A DNA stretch of 64,000 nt from Flaveria trinervia (lineage: Eukaryota; Streptophyta; Magnoliopsida; Asterales; Asteraceae): contig CM046442.1 in the NCBI GenBank assembly GCA_025506515.1, positions 63,187,340-63,251,339 on the forward strand. The letters are read 5' to 3'. The notes under the pieces are model-generated. The model searched no databases. It saw nothing but the letters and a program-made list of their open reading frames with translations, and was not told the origin of the DNA. Both the position numbers and the translations under genes were made by a program. Shown in pieces: positions 9,944 to 21,099 of this stretch; position 1 is the stretch's first letter; every line of letters starts with the position of its first letter.

Positions 9944-9972
9944 CTGATGCTACCAAAACACTTAGAAGATAT

Positions 9973-11109
9973 TCACATGTTGGTAGTCTTCAGTACAATC
10001 AAGACCATTCCTTTCTTCATTTGGTAGTCAGGATCATCAAGACTCTCATAGTATCTTCTCATTTTAAAGAGATCATGCAGAGGTATGTTGATTATTTCTT
10101 GGCAGGAGTAGACATTCTCAACACCTTGATCTCTGACAACATGCCATCTTTCTGGATTGGTAGAATAAGTCCAGGACAAGATAGGTGTCTCAGTTGCTAG
10201 AGGGGCCACTTGCATAGGAGTTGATTGGGTTGCCTCATCATGCACTTCATCAGGTTGATCTGATTCAGCCTGGGGTGTAGAGGTAGATGACTTTGGCTTC
10301 TTCTTTTTAGTCTTTGGTTTAGAAGCCATTTTCTTCTTCCTCTTTAATGTCTTTAACTGAGAAGACTGGTCTGCAGTACCATGTTGATCATTAGTGTCTT
10401 TCTCAGTTGGGTGTTCCTCCCTCACATGTTCAGAAGGAGAGGGAGTTTGACCCTGTCTTGGATCAGAAGATGAAGTTTGTTGAGGCTCAGCTGGAGGTTC
10501 TGGTTCAGGTGTCTCTGGTTGTTCAAACATGACCTCCACTTCAGGTGGGACTTGACTTGGAAGAGAGTGCAAGTCAATCAATTCATCACTTTTAATCTTC
10601 TGCTTGATCACCCTTATATGCTCATCCATTCTAGATAGAGACATGGGACCAAGTCTCCTTCCGGAGAATCCATATGACTTCAAGAAGCTCATCATTCTTT
10701 GTCTGTCAGCAGACTTCTTTGCATTCTTTTGAATGATGGCTCTTGACTTTGCAGCTTCTTCCCTTAGCTTCCTTTTGGTTATTTTTCTTTCTTTAACTAG
10801 CTCAAGCTCAAGTTGCTTTAAGTACTCGAACTCAATGAAGTCATAGGACAGGGGAAGAAGTGCATTTGCCTGATAGAAGCCTGTGGCACTCAGATAGTTT
10901 ATCATTTTGATTCTATCCTCTTCTTTATCTACCTGAGGTTCTTGTGGAGCCACATCTTCCTGTGCAGGACTTTCTTGAACTGGAGAGAGAGTGGGAGTAT
11001 GCTTGTAAAGTCTTTTCTGTCTCTTCTCCTCTTTGAATTGGAGAAGTAACCTTGCATCTTCTTTCTCCTTTATCTTTCTTGACACTTCCATGTCAGCCAG
11101 TTCATTCAA
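9973..11109 (-). pseudogene. RE5 ORF3, C-terminal part (378 codons)
   Basis: The largest open piece of the accessory region. It has a charged, helix-prone N-terminal half (EVSRKIKEKEDARLLLQFKE, KERKITKRKLREEAAKSRAI), then a Pro/Glu/Gln-rich linker, a basic Lys-rich cluster (KRKKKMASKPKTKKKKPKS) like a nuclear localisation signal, and a C-terminal module with WHVVRDQGVENVY and LHDLFKMRRYYESL. No transmembrane span or signal peptide is evident, which argues against a classical envelope. It overlaps the next upstream piece (11102-11800) by 8 bp in another frame, probably from a frameshift in one original gene. The function is unknown. Confidence 0.6.
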
Positions 11110-11800
11110 CTCTTCTAAAGGGAGGGAGATGATTTATCAACATCATAGTTCGTGGTCTGTAATAGGTAATCCTGACTGCCTTTAACTCATCATCTTTAGT
11201 ATTTGGTCTGGGGGCAGCCCTGATTGCAGCTTGCATGAATTTAGATGACCCAGAAGAACTTTCTCCCCTTAGCCTCCTTTTCCTCTCTCTCTCTTCCTCC
11301 ACAATTTCCTCAGGAGTCATTATCCTTTTCCCATTGTCACCAACAGACCTTTGTGACTCAGGGTGGATTGAGGCTTGGCCTTCATTGCTTGGTGTAGCTT
11401 CCATGCTCTGGCCAGAGAGAGGCTGAGAAACACCTTCACCAGCAGGTGTCTCACATGGAATTTGGACCTCTGCAGCAGTTGTTGATGGTGAGACAAGGGT
11501 CTCAGGTTCTGCCACTGGGCCTTCAGCCAAGGTTTCCCCTATGAAACTAATCTTAGGGTCCACCTCAACATCCAGTTGACCGATGACATTGCCTGATTGC
11601 CTAAGTCTCCTTCTTAGAGAGAACTCTGCAAGGATCCTGTCTTGGATTCTTTGAGCCAGCCTGTCAGCTTGTCTAGATTTGCTTGGATTGACAAGTGGCA
11701 TGTTGACTAAATCCAGTCTTTCATAGAAGCTCAGGCTTTGGAACTGAAAGACTTCTTGTTGGCCTTGAACTCTGTGAAGTATAAGGGCTCTTCTGTCCAC
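11102..11800 (-). pseudogene. RE5 ORF3, middle part (232 codons)
   Basis: It reads MDRRALILHRVQGQQEVFQF and then SRQADRLAQRIQDRILAEFSLRRRLRQ, followed by a low-complexity Glu/Thr/Ser/Pro stretch and basic EERERKRRLRGESSSGSS. It is probably a continuation of the same ORF3 product in a shifted frame. The first 100 or so bases upstream (11801-11897) also look coding (MWRYDVD-type text) but contain stops. No known enzyme motif is visible. Confidence 0.5.
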
Positions 11801-11897
11801 ATCATACCTCCACCTTATGATGTAGTTGCCAGTTCCTTGTGGTGGAGATGAGACAGCCCTGGTATACCTTCCTCAAAGAGACTCTAGATGATTGAGT

Positions 11898-12923
11898 CTA
11901 TACACTCCACATTATGTGAACTTGAGGAAGTTGCTGAGAATGCACAACAGCAAGTGAGGATGGTGAGTCCTCTATGTCCATTCTCTTTGAAGAACTCCCA
12001 TGTTCTATGGTTGTAATAACTTTCTCCCCCTTTTTGGTAGCATCACCCACTTGCATAGGTGAGCTGGAGGATAAGTCAATCACTTCCACAGGTTCTTGTG
12101 TTCCTGGTTGAGCTCTCCTTAAAGGTCTCCCAGCTAGTTTTTCCTTTAGATATGAAATCTGAAGTTGCTGATCATTGACCTTGTTTTGTAAGGTAGTCAC
12201 GTGAGACTCCAAGTGACTAACCTTAGAGAATAAATAGGTGCATGTTTTTGACAATTTCTACACCTTTAGTCTCAAGTTCCCTTCATCTTCATCAGAAGAA
12301 TCACTGGGGGATGAGATGATTGGACCAAAGTCCTCTCGCTCACCACCAGCTTGAGTTTCTTGGCTGCTGGTTTTCCTCTGCTCACTGACAGCCTCAGTTG
12401 AGATGCCAGAGGGCAGAGTTGCCATGGTTGAGGTCTGAATGATGTAATCACTTTCAAAAGTGAGAGCCTCTTCCATATGGACATCTGGAACTAGTTCAGA
12501 AGTGTCCACCTCAGTAATAGGTGACTGATGTGGGATAGACTGAGGAGAGTCAGAGGTATTCGTCTCTCTTTGAGTAGGGGATGAGAAGAGAGACTCATGG
12601 TACACACCGAATCCTAAGTCTTCATCAGTATAGAAGGATAGGTTGGGAATTGGTTGGTTGAGATCCAAAGGCTGGGGATGGTAGCTGTCCCCTGAAGGTT
12701 GTTCACTTGAGTGTTGAGGCTCAGAGTGAAGGCTTAAGGCTGTTGGGCTAGTGAGCTCATTAGTGTGAGCATGAGGAACCTCATCACTGATTCTTGAAAC
12801 AATGGGAGTGGTCTGCTCCTCAGGAGAAGTGGGAGCTCTAGTATCCACTTCTTCCTGTATTGGTGAGTGTATGGGGGCCTCCACAGACTGAATAGTCTGA
12901 GCAGGGGTTGTTTGGATTTTCAT
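11898..12923 (-). pseudogene. RE5 ORF3, linker and coiled-coil part, with internal stop
   Basis: Two open pieces (12258-12923 and 11898-12254) lie in the same frame, separated by a TAG near 12257. The first is acidic and Pro/Ser/Thr/Gln-rich and ends in DSSDEDEGNLRLKV. The second starts with a short heptad-like coiled coil (FSKVSHLESHVTTLQNKVND, QQLQISYLKEKLAG). The overlap ATGA at 12920-12923 with the upstream piece suggests a one-base slip, not a designed overlap, because RE3 shows a similar ISITY ending running on into a RRPK-type sequence. Confidence 0.55.
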
Positions 12924-13798
12924 TGGTAGGTGATGGATATTTGAGGTTGTGTAGAGGGTTGGAGAGCAGTAGGTGTGGGTTCAACACTAGCTTGGACTGC
13001 TAGGTTGTCACCTTGAGCAATGAGCTCTAACATTTTTGGGACTAGGGCTGTTTCTACCCCTGAGAAGCCTACAGTTGGCTTCTTCATAATTTTAAAGATG
13101 CCGGGCTTCATCTGTCCCAATTTAAGAATATTACTTGTTTCCCTCAACTGTGAGCCCAGTTCACAGTTGAGAATGTGTTGAACATATCTAGGAAACATGT
13201 AGTATTCTAAGGAGTCTAAGTTTGCAAGTAAATTAGTATAAAAAAATGGTGAATACCTGAACTTGACCCCCTGAATCATTCCATGAACTATAAAGGAGAG
13301 ATCCTCAGGAATCTGGTCCCATCCACCATGCTTGTTTGATGAGCTGTGGATAACCACATGGAGCAGGTATTTCCACTGGGATGAGACCTTCCCTTTCCTG
13401 AAGGTCTTTACAGAGAAATCTCCTTCATAGCCTATCTGCTCGAAGGAATGATTAACCACTTCCTTTGGGAAGAACACTTCACCTTCTTTATCATCTAGCT
13501 GAAGATGTCGGTTGATGATGGCCGGAGTGATGAAGATTGTTCTCCCCTGCACTGTGGCAGACAGTGCCTTCTCCCCATCCATAATGACCTCTTGGCAGGT
13601 CTTCCAGAATTCAAGCAAGTGATCCTCATATAGAGGAGGATCAATGGTTAGGGAGGTGAAGTAGTGAGACAAAGACAAGAAACAGCAAACCTCTAAGAAA
13701 TGAGGATCTTTGTCCGAGCATAACAGAGCAACCTGATTGTGTTGTCTGTGTAGCTGCATGGCAAAGTTAGGATCATTTCTGTGAGCAAGGTCAGCCAT
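12920..13798 (-). pseudogene. RE5 ORF3, N-terminal conserved module (292 codons)
   Basis: ATG at 13798, about 720 bp after the RNase H stop. Conserved marks are HNQVALL (about residue 20), LLEFWKT (about 63), a FITPAIINRHLQLDD stretch, SQWKYLLHVVIHSSSNKHGG and MFPRYVQHILN. The same order occurs in RE3 (HNQVALL, MTEFWGKS, WKLLLHIVLHCLSNKSRGW, YPRFLLHIIN) and RE7 (HNCVAYL, LNQFWMN, ITPATIRKILQLND, YPRFIMAIITDQL). I recall this module as very common in Asteraceae retrotransposon annotations and possibly related to the putative plant transposon protein family; that link is from memory. The function is unknown. The 3' end is shifted relative to the next piece. Confidence 0.72.
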
Positions 13799-14521
13799 TG
13801 TGAGGTAGCTCAGAGACGAATAGAAAAAATGGGAAAGAAATTTCAGAGAGAAAGCTTTGGGTTTTAGGTTTGGAAGAAAAGCAGATGATAGAAGAGGGGG
13901 AAACCGTTGGGTTTATATGAGAGAGAAGGATTTCAAATAAAGTTTAATGAAAGAGGATAAACTTTGAAATCCGTATGTCGGTCCCACTTCTGAAAAAGTA
14001 GTTTACCTTTTTGCTCAAAAGGTAGTTTTCTTGGAATTCGAAAAGCTTCCGAAAGTAATTTGTCTTCGGAAGTTTTAATTGAAAAAGCTTCCGAAGCTAA
14101 AATGGCTTCGGAAGAATTTTCCTGAGAGTCTTGAAGATTTATGCTTCGGAAGAGAAATAAACTCTTGGATGCTTTGTATAAGAAGGAATAAAGCTTTCGA
14201 AGGTTAATTTTGCTTCGGAAGGAAAAAGTCCTTAAAATGAATAAGTGTCTAAGTTAACAATTTTAAGCTTCGGAAGATAAATTTTGACTTCTTTCGAAGG
14301 TAAAATCTCTTAGACAGTCATTTATTTTGAAGAATATTTTTCTTCCGAAGGTAAAACGTTATCTTCCGAAGTATCAGAAAATTTTCAAGAATCTAAGGAA
14401 AGTCTTCAAAAAGAGTTTTACATTCAAAGAAAACATGAGCTTATGAAAGTGATGAACTAGACAACTTAGGACACACATAATTTTTAAGAAGAAATAATTA
14501 GAATTAGTTTTAAGAAAAAGT
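13799..14521 (-). promoter_or_regulatory. RE5 spacer between RNase H and ORF3, CTTCCGAAG word array
   Basis: Noncoding. Between 14040 and 14375 there are eight exact CTTCCGAAG/CTTCGGAAG words by eye plus variants (TTTCGAAGG). Neighbouring words in opposite orientation, for example 14088 and 14106, could form nine-base stems with short loops. The same word marks U3 of the RE5 LTRs. The part next to ORF3 (13800-13920) is purine-rich in places (AGAGAGAAAG on the plus strand) and holds no obvious TATA box. Confidence 0.65.
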
Positions 14522-15406
14522 CTACTCAAAGTTAATCATCCCAATAGCTGATATCAGATACTTAAATCTCTGTTCATCAAAAGCTTTTGTGAACAGATCA
14601 GCATATTGTTCATCTGTGTGAACTTTGACTAGTTTAATTAATCCCTTTTCATAGTTATCTCTTATTAAATGATACCTGATGTTGATGTGTTTGGTCCTTG
14701 AGTGCTGCACAGGGTTCTCAGTGATAGAGATAGCACTATTGTTGTCTATGTGGATAGGAGTCTCTTTGAAGTTAAATCCATAGTCTAGCATCTGATTTTG
14801 AATCCAAAGCAATTGAGCACAGCAGCTTGCAGCAGCAATGTATTCAGCCTCAGCAGTTGATGCAGACACACAGGATTGTTTCTTGCATTGCCATGAGACA
14901 ACCCTTCCACCAAGGAATTGACATCCCCCAGATGTAGACTTTGCAGTCATGTTGCAACCACCATAATCACTGTCTGTATAGGCATACAGATTGAAACTAG
15001 GATTCTTTGGATACCATAGACCAAGTGTTGAAGCACCTTTGAGGTATCTTAAAATCTTTTTCACAGTGATTAAGTGAGACATCTTAGGGTTTGCTTGATA
15101 TCTTGCACAAATACATGTAGCAAACATGATATCAGGCCTGCTAGCTGTAAGATACATAAGAGACCCAATCATAGCCCTGTATAAGTGCTCATCTACACAC
15201 TCCCCCTCAAGATCTAGACCAAGGGAGTGGTTTCTAGCTATGGGTGTCTTAGCAATCTTACAATCAATCATGTTGAATCTCTTGGGTATATCTTGAACAT
15301 ACTTTGACTGACTTATGAAGATGCCATCTTCAACTTGCTTCACTTGAATTCCCAGAAAGAAGTTGAGTTCTCCCATTGAACTCATTTCAAATCTGTCTTT
15401 CATCAA
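14522..15406 (-). pseudogene. pol: RE5 reverse transcriptase C-terminus and RNase H (294 codons)
   Basis: It starts just after the YVDD region (MMKDRFEMSSMGELNFFLGI) and reads the copia RT thumb (SQSKYVQDIPKRFNM), RPDIMFATCICARYQ, then RNase H. The RNase H acidic residues appear in AYTDSDYGG, STAEAEYIAAAS and IDNNSAISI, and the C-terminal ADLFTKAFDEQRFKYL is followed by the stop at 14522. RNase H removes the RNA template during cDNA synthesis. This piece is itself uninterrupted. It is separated from the upstream pol frame by two one-base slips around YVDD. Confidence 0.88.
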
Positions 15407-15454
15407 CTTTTCAAAGTCTTTGCAGAGCTTTGAATTGTTTGAACCAAGATGATG

Positions 15455-17593
15455 TCATCCACATATACTTGAACTAGCCATAATGTCTTTTCCTTGTCCT
15501 TTGATTAAGAGAGTTCCATCTACAGTACCTCTCCTGTATCCATGTTTACAGAGATACTCAGACAGTGTCTCATACCACTTCCTGGGTGCCTCATGCAGCT
15601 CATAAAGAGCTTTGTCAAGCTTGCAAACATAATCAGGATGATGAGGATCTACAAAACCAGGTGGTTGTTTGACATAAACCTCCTCATCAATCACTCCATA
15701 TAAGAAAGCACACTTTACATCAAGTTGATAGACTTTGAAATTCTTGGATGCAGCAAATGCCAGGAATATCCTAACAGCTCCTAGTCTTGCTACAGGAGCA
15801 AAGACATTAGTGTAATCAATCCCTTCTTCTTGTGTGTATCCTTGAACAACTAGTCTTGCCTTGTTCTTGATGATGATTCCTCTATCATCCTTCTTATTCC
15901 TAAGAACCCATTTGGTTCCAATGGTAGTCTTCCCATGAGGAAAAGGACAAAGGTTCCAATGGTGTGTGACATCATTGATGTTGTCATCCTTGGTATGGTT
16001 ATTAGCATCAAGAAATTCTTGATCACTATCACCATCACCATTGTTGTCTTCTGCAATTGAGGTGTCTTTATCTGGTTGAGAAGCCTCTGAGCTGGAATTT
16101 GAAGGCATGCCAGATGTATCAGCTTGATTTGTCATTGTTGTGCTGATAAAAACCTCATTTGCTGAAGTAGTATCAACAGGAGCTGAAGGTGTGTGAGTTG
16201 AAGGTCTTCCTAGCTCAAATCTTGGATCAGGATCACCTCTATTTAAATTTTCTGCAGATCCTGAAACATGCTCACAAGATTTATTAAAACAGTTGGTAAC
16301 TAAATCAAGATCAAATAGCCAATCCGGACCAGAACCATCCACACTGGGTGTGTGCTCATTGAAAGTCACATTGGCTGACTCCTCAATAATTCTAGTTCTG
16401 AGATTGTATACTCTATAAGCTTTAGCTTGGGAAGAGTATCCAATGAAGTGTCCATCGTCTGATTTCTCAGCAAACTTGGCAACTTGATCTTTGGTATTCA
16501 AGATGGTGCAGGGACATCCAAATGACCAGAGAAAACCAATGAAAGGTTTCCTCTTGTGCCAAAGTTCATAAGGAGTCTTACCATGTGTCTTAACTACTAA
16601 AACTCTGTTTTGCACATAGCAAGCAGTATTAACTGCCTCTGCCCAGAAGGTGATAGGCAGTTTAGAGTCAGATAACATAGTTCTTTCAGCTTCAATAAGT
16701 GTCATGTTTCTCCTCTCAGCAACTCCGTTTTGCTGAGGAGTCGTGGGAGCACTGTATTGTCTTGTAATACCCTTTTCATCACAAAATGTATCAAGGATTT
16801 GGTTCTTGAATTCAGTTCCTTGATCACATCTTATGGTTTTGACCTTGTGATCACATTGATTCTCAATCTTTAAGATGAAATTCTTTAGAATCTCAGGAGT
16901 CTCATCTTTAGTTCTAAGGAAGAAGACCCAAGTGAATCTTGTAAAATCATTTGTGATCACTAGACAGTATAAGGTCCTTCCTAAACTCATTACACTGGTG
17001 GGGCCAAAGAGATCCATATGTAACAAGTGTAGGGGTGTAGTGATGGAGTTCATTTCCTTAGGCTTATGGGATGCCTTATGTTGCTTCCCTTTCAGGCATG
17101 CAACACAATGATCATCACTTGTAAACTCTTTCTTTGGAATTCCAGTTACCAGATCATGCTTAATCAATTTATTCGTGTTTTTAAAGTTTACATGGCACAT
17201 TCTTTTATGCCATAGGAAAGACTCATCACTATTGGCTTTAGATAGAAAGCATGAAACTTCTCCAGAGGGAGATGTTTCTTGCAAATCCATCTTGTAGATG
17301 TTCCCTTTCCTAGGGGCTCTGAGTAGGATGTGCTCATAAGGAATGACCACACCAGGCTTGAGAACAATGCACTCATGCTCAGTAAAGAGCATGTTATGTC
17401 TTTGATCACAAAATTGGGATACACTCAGAAGATTGTACCCAAGCTCCTTAACAAAGTTTACCTTTTCAAAGCTGAGATTACCATTTGTGACCTTGCCCCT
17501 TCCAGAAATGTAACCAACTTCATCTCCTCCAAAAGCAACTGGTCCTCCATCAATTCTCTCAAAATTATGGAGTAGAGACCTATTGTCTGTCAT
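15455..17593 (-). pseudogene. pol: RE5 protease remnant, integrase and reverse transcriptase (712 codons)
   Basis: The longest open frame in the window. The protease DSG (IIDSGCSRHMT) lies just upstream, with a stop one codon before it (near 17623). Inside are the integrase HHCC (H129, H134, C163, C166), the catalytic triad D194, D257, E293 (LHMDLFGPT, RCDQGTEFKN, NGVAERRN) with the usual 35-residue D-to-E spacing, then the Ser/Asp-rich linker and RT fingers and palm (GTKWVLRNKKDD, QGYTQEEGIDY, LDVKCAFLYG). It ends at a one-base shift immediately before YVDD (about 15470), and a second shift follows. The product would be inactive, but few changes separate it from an open polyprotein frame. 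Confidence 0.9.
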
Positions 17594-17667
17594 GTGCCTG
17601 GAACAGCCACTGTCAATTATCTAGACGTTTCCGTTTGTCTTGAGTTGTTCCTGCACAAAGAAAATGA

Positions 17668-18542
17668 TTAGTTACATTTGGAAACCCAAGCTGTACTTGT
17701 CTTGGGCTCAGTAAGTGTAATAGAAGGTAATGCAACAGTAATAGATCCTATGGTTGTACTGTGAGGATCTTCAGCTATTGTTGATGGAGAAATTTCAGTC
17801 ATTTGGTTCTTTTTAGACTTCCACACCACCTTTGGACTCTTGGACTTGACCTTCAAAACCTTTGAAGCTTTTGGAACTTCACAGGTTTTGATGACTGAAC
17901 CTTCGGAAGATTCTGTAGTCACTGTAGCAGACTTCAGTGCTTCAGAAGAACTCCTTTCTTCCGAGACCAATTTTTTACTTCTGAAGGTAATTTTCCATTT
18001 ACCTTCTTCTTTGATTTGGAGCTTCCGAAGGAAACAGACTTTCCTTCCGAAGCTTGAGACTTCTTGAGATTCTTTGAAGTCTTTGTATTGGTCATGTGGA
18101 TGGTACTTCTAGGATTGTATGGGCAATCCTTAGCAATGTGAGAAGTATTTTCACACATGACACATAAAATTTTCTTCTTCAAAAGAGTCTCCTTTTGAGA
18201 GCAAGACTGGCTTTGGTCACATCCCTTCTCCACCTTCATCTTGGTAGATGCTAAGATAGTTCTTTTGGGCTGTGAACTGTTCTTGGAGTTTGATGGTCCA
18301 GGCTGTGCAGCAGTGGTACACAGCAGCTCAGTCTTCTTCTTTGCTCTAAGATGATTTGAACATGAACCAGGACTCTTAGATGAGGAGTCTCGGTTGATGT
18401 CTTCAGTCCTTACTACTTTGAAACCTGCAGAGATAAAAACTTGTTTCTGCTTAGCATCAAAAGTAGCCTTGATTTCTTGAGCCTTCTTTGCTTTCCTTTT
18501 GCTCTTCCTGATCAAGTTCTTTCTTTTGGACTTGGTCATCAC
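17668..18542 (-). pseudogene. gag: RE5 gag C-terminal region with second zinc knuckle
   Basis: The open piece 17934-18542 is strongly basic (KSKRKNLIRKSKRKAKKAQE) and contains CVMCENTSHIAKDC followed by YNPRST, the second CCHC knuckle. The next piece (17668-17970) is Ser/Thr/Lys/Val-rich. CTTCGGAAG words fall inside the coding text here and specify Ser-Glu and Phe-Gly-Ser stretches. This corresponds to RE2 5196-6119 and RE3 26861-27660. It probably binds RNA in the particle. Confidence 0.75.
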
Positions 18543-20224
18543 AGATGATTCTTCTCCTCAGAAGGATAGTGGCCCTTGGAAGAATCCTCTTCTTCACTCT
18601 TCTCAGAGGAATTCTTCACTATCACTTCTTATCATCCTCACTTATAGGATCTATGAGAGGAAGCTCATCTTCACAAGTTCCACACCTAGGTTATCTTACA
18701 GACAAGATTGTGTGTGGAGGAGCTATCTCATTTGATCCTAGTCCCTGTCTATTTTGATAGCACACTTTGTTATGCAGGGATGAGGATATCATGTTTTTGA
18801 AGGTCTCTTCTTCAAGAACACTTTTCTCTGCCTTGGCTTTGCTGATCACAAGCTCAGCCTAGCACTCAGTCAATTTAGTTATGAGATCTTGGATCTGAGT
18901 TCTAAAATCTGTATGTTCATGTTTTAGTACTGAAATGGTTTTCTCGAAATCTTCTATTTTTAACTTGTAATCATTTTCAGACTTTTTAAAATCAGATTTT
19001 AATATGTTTAATGACTCAAGATCGGATCTCATCTCTAAGTTGTAGGACCTGTATCTATTCACTTTAGCAATGCATTCAGGAGTACAGAGATGTTCCAATA
19101 CCTTGGCTTCATCATGGTCAGCCATCAGTGCTTGGTTTGGAGAAGCATCTTCCACCTGAAAACTCCAGTAAAAGCCTCCTTCTTGAACAGCAACAGCAAC
19201 ATGTTTCTTAGGCTTCTCAGACTGAGGAGCTCTGTCAGTGTATTTTGGTCTGGGTGGTGTTTGGCCCCCATTTGCTTTAGGTTCCTTACACTCCCTAGCA
19301 AAGTGACCCATAAGGTTACAGTTGTAACACTTAACTTTGCTTTTATCCAGCCCAAACTTTCCACTGGTAGCATTGCTTGGAAATCTTCTTCATGTTCTCT
19401 TGTAGAACTTCTTGGCTCTGTGAGTGAGGAGAGCCATCTGCTGAACTATCTCCATGTATTCCAGGTCATCTGGATGAATACAGTCCAGGTCTTCAAGAGT
19501 GAAGAGATATTTCCCACAGCTGTCATCAGTAGACACAAAGGCTTGAGAAGAACTTGTCTCTTGGAATGGACTTCCTTGAGTAAAGTTTTCCCTTGGTGTC
19601 TCCGGGAAGGTGATGAAAGGACCCTTTTGTGAGTTGTCAGGGTAGCATATGAGATGATGTTGGGGTTCTATGCTGTTCCTTTTAACCACATGAAGGGCTG
19701 AACACGTTTGATTGTTGGATTTGCCAGATGAACCTTGTATGTTCATCTCCATCTGGTATCCACTGAGAATCCCATATAACTCTGTCAGAGTAAGAGTTTT
19801 AAGGTTCTCAGTCCTCTTGATCACCACACAATAGTCTGTCCATTGCCTAGGAAGTGAGGAGCCTTCATACATCAGCTTCAGTGCATCCCATAGTTGTTTA
19901 GCTGTTTTGCACTTCTTAAAACCTCTGTATACAGAGTTTGGGAGAGCAGTCTGAAGAGCAGTCATGGCCTTCCTGTCAATCTCTACTCTTTTTCTATCTT
20001 CATCTGAGTAGTTGGCCATATCTTTAGGAATCATACCAGCACCAGTAGCAGAGGGGAGTGTTGGGTATGAAAGGTCCATTTTCAACAGATTCCCACATTC
20101 TTGAGTCAAGAGACCTGATGAAGCCTTCCATCCTCATGCACCAGGTGTCAAAATCATCAAGAGTGATCAGTGGGGATTTGTTCATGGTTCCAGTCTCCAT
20201 ATCAGTCTTTGAGATGGAAGCCAT
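18543..20224 (-). pseudogene. gag: RE5 gag, N-terminal domain, first zinc knuckle and coiled coil
   Basis: It starts at ATG 20224 (MASISKTDMETGTMNKSPLI), about 70 bp after the primer site, with the FDTWCMRMEGF motif. A frameshift near 20110 moves the reading to 19390-20109 (NYSDEDRKR, CKTAKQLWDALKLMYEG). The text then jumps from LMYEGSS to LPRQWTDYC, so an internal block typical of gag is deleted. The first knuckle CYNCNLMGHFAREC is at about 19290-19331. A coiled coil follows (SDFKKSENDYKLKIEDFEKT, 18859-19311). 18543-18858 is a decayed linker. Confidence 0.8.
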
Positions 20225-20293
20225 TTGAAGAGTTTAGTTTTTGTGTGTGTGAGGGATCTTAAGATGGTTAGATCTTATATCAAGAGCCTGAAA

Positions 20294-20305
20294 GCTCTGA
20301 TACCA
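20294..20305 (-). other. RE5 primer binding site
   Basis: On the plus strand GCTCTGATACCA, the complement of TGGTATCAGAGC. It lies two bases inside the 5' LTR (20308) and is complementary to initiator Met-tRNA. Confidence 0.92.
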
Positions 20306-20307
20306 AT

Positions 20308-21099
20308 TGCAGGATCGTTTAAAGGTTTGAACACAATTACAACACAACAACACAATGAGGAGATTATCTAAACTCTAATCAAACAGTAGACTGGGTTAAC
20401 CAAAAGTGATACGAAGAACACAAGTAAAGCAAGAGACAGAACAGGAGAATATGGTTTTCAAGGATGCAGTATATTGATTTCTCAAGTTCTTTTACAAGTG
20501 TTACAAAGTATGTTAAAGATACAAGAAACTTGAAATACTTATACTACAACCTACAGCCGGCTATACTATGAAAGCCAGCTCGATACAATTGACTAGACAC
20601 TAACAAAATCAATTGTAGAATCAAAAGGCATATCTGCCTTTTGACCTTGTGACTATGACATGCCATAGCTCACATCCTTACACATTACAAAAAGGATAAA
20701 GTACATAAAGTGGAATGTTTCAGACTCAAGACCTCAATGTACAGTTACCAAAAGCATGGACCTTTTCACCAACTCTTGTAAGTTGGTGACTTATCAGAGA
20801 CGCAGCAGAAAAGGTGCTTTATGGAACAGTACATCAGATAAAGCATGTGTACTAAAAGTCTTTAGAAGAAATCTGTCTTCATAGGGTGAAGCTTCGGAAG
20901 ACTTTGTCTCTTGAAGCTTCGGAAGACTTCATGTTTGGCTTCGGAAGATATTGGTCTTGACTTCGGAAGATTTTACACTTAGAATGTCTTCTAATGTATT
21001 GTGTAAAACTTCTGAAGCATTCTTCACTTCAGTACTTAGTGCATGTTGCTGAGACACTTTGGATGTTTTGGGTTGCATTAGACTTAAGGAATCCTTACA
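20308..21099 (-). repeat. RE5 5' LTR (792 bp)
   Basis: In element sense TGTAAGGATTCC to GATCCTGCA. A TATA-like TATAAGTATT is at about 20535-20544. U3 (20880-21010) holds the CTTCGGAAG array. It differs from the 3' LTR by roughly 20 or more substitutions plus small indels by eye, and some of those changes fall within the words (for example CTTTAGAAG at 20865 against CTTCGGAAG in the 3' copy). Confidence 0.9.

Larger units (their letters stand above)
9164..21099 (-). mobile_element. RE5: Sirevirus-like copia element with ORF3, inside RE4
   Basis: Full-length layout of about 11.9 kb: 5' LTR 20308-21099, primer site 20294-20305, gag, protease, integrase, reverse transcriptase, RNase H (to 14522), word-rich spacer, ORF3 (13798 to 9973), polypurine tract and 3' LTR 9168-9930. 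The LTRs differ at roughly 20 or more sites by eye, so this is clearly older than RE7. There is no 5-bp target duplication. Instead, about 360 bp of RE4 is duplicated around it and about 20 bp is missing from the outer end of the 3' LTR. Pol is nearly intact but interrupted near YVDD. Confidence 0.88.

Noticed and set aside
9717..9947. 76-codon plus-strand frame rich in Leu and Arg
   Set aside because: It is the RE5 3' LTR read in antisense through the CTTCGGAAG words. The matching frame in the 5' LTR (20994-21197) starts and ends elsewhere.
9973..13798. RE5 downstream frames as a captured host gene (transduction)
   Set aside because: The N-terminal module is shared in order by RE3 and RE7, so it belongs to the element lineage.
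14040..14375. CTTCCGAAG words as heat-shock elements
   Set aside because: A heat-shock element needs TTC and GAA separated by two bases. Here they are one base apart (TTC-C-GAA). Occasional GAAGCTTC matches are incidental.
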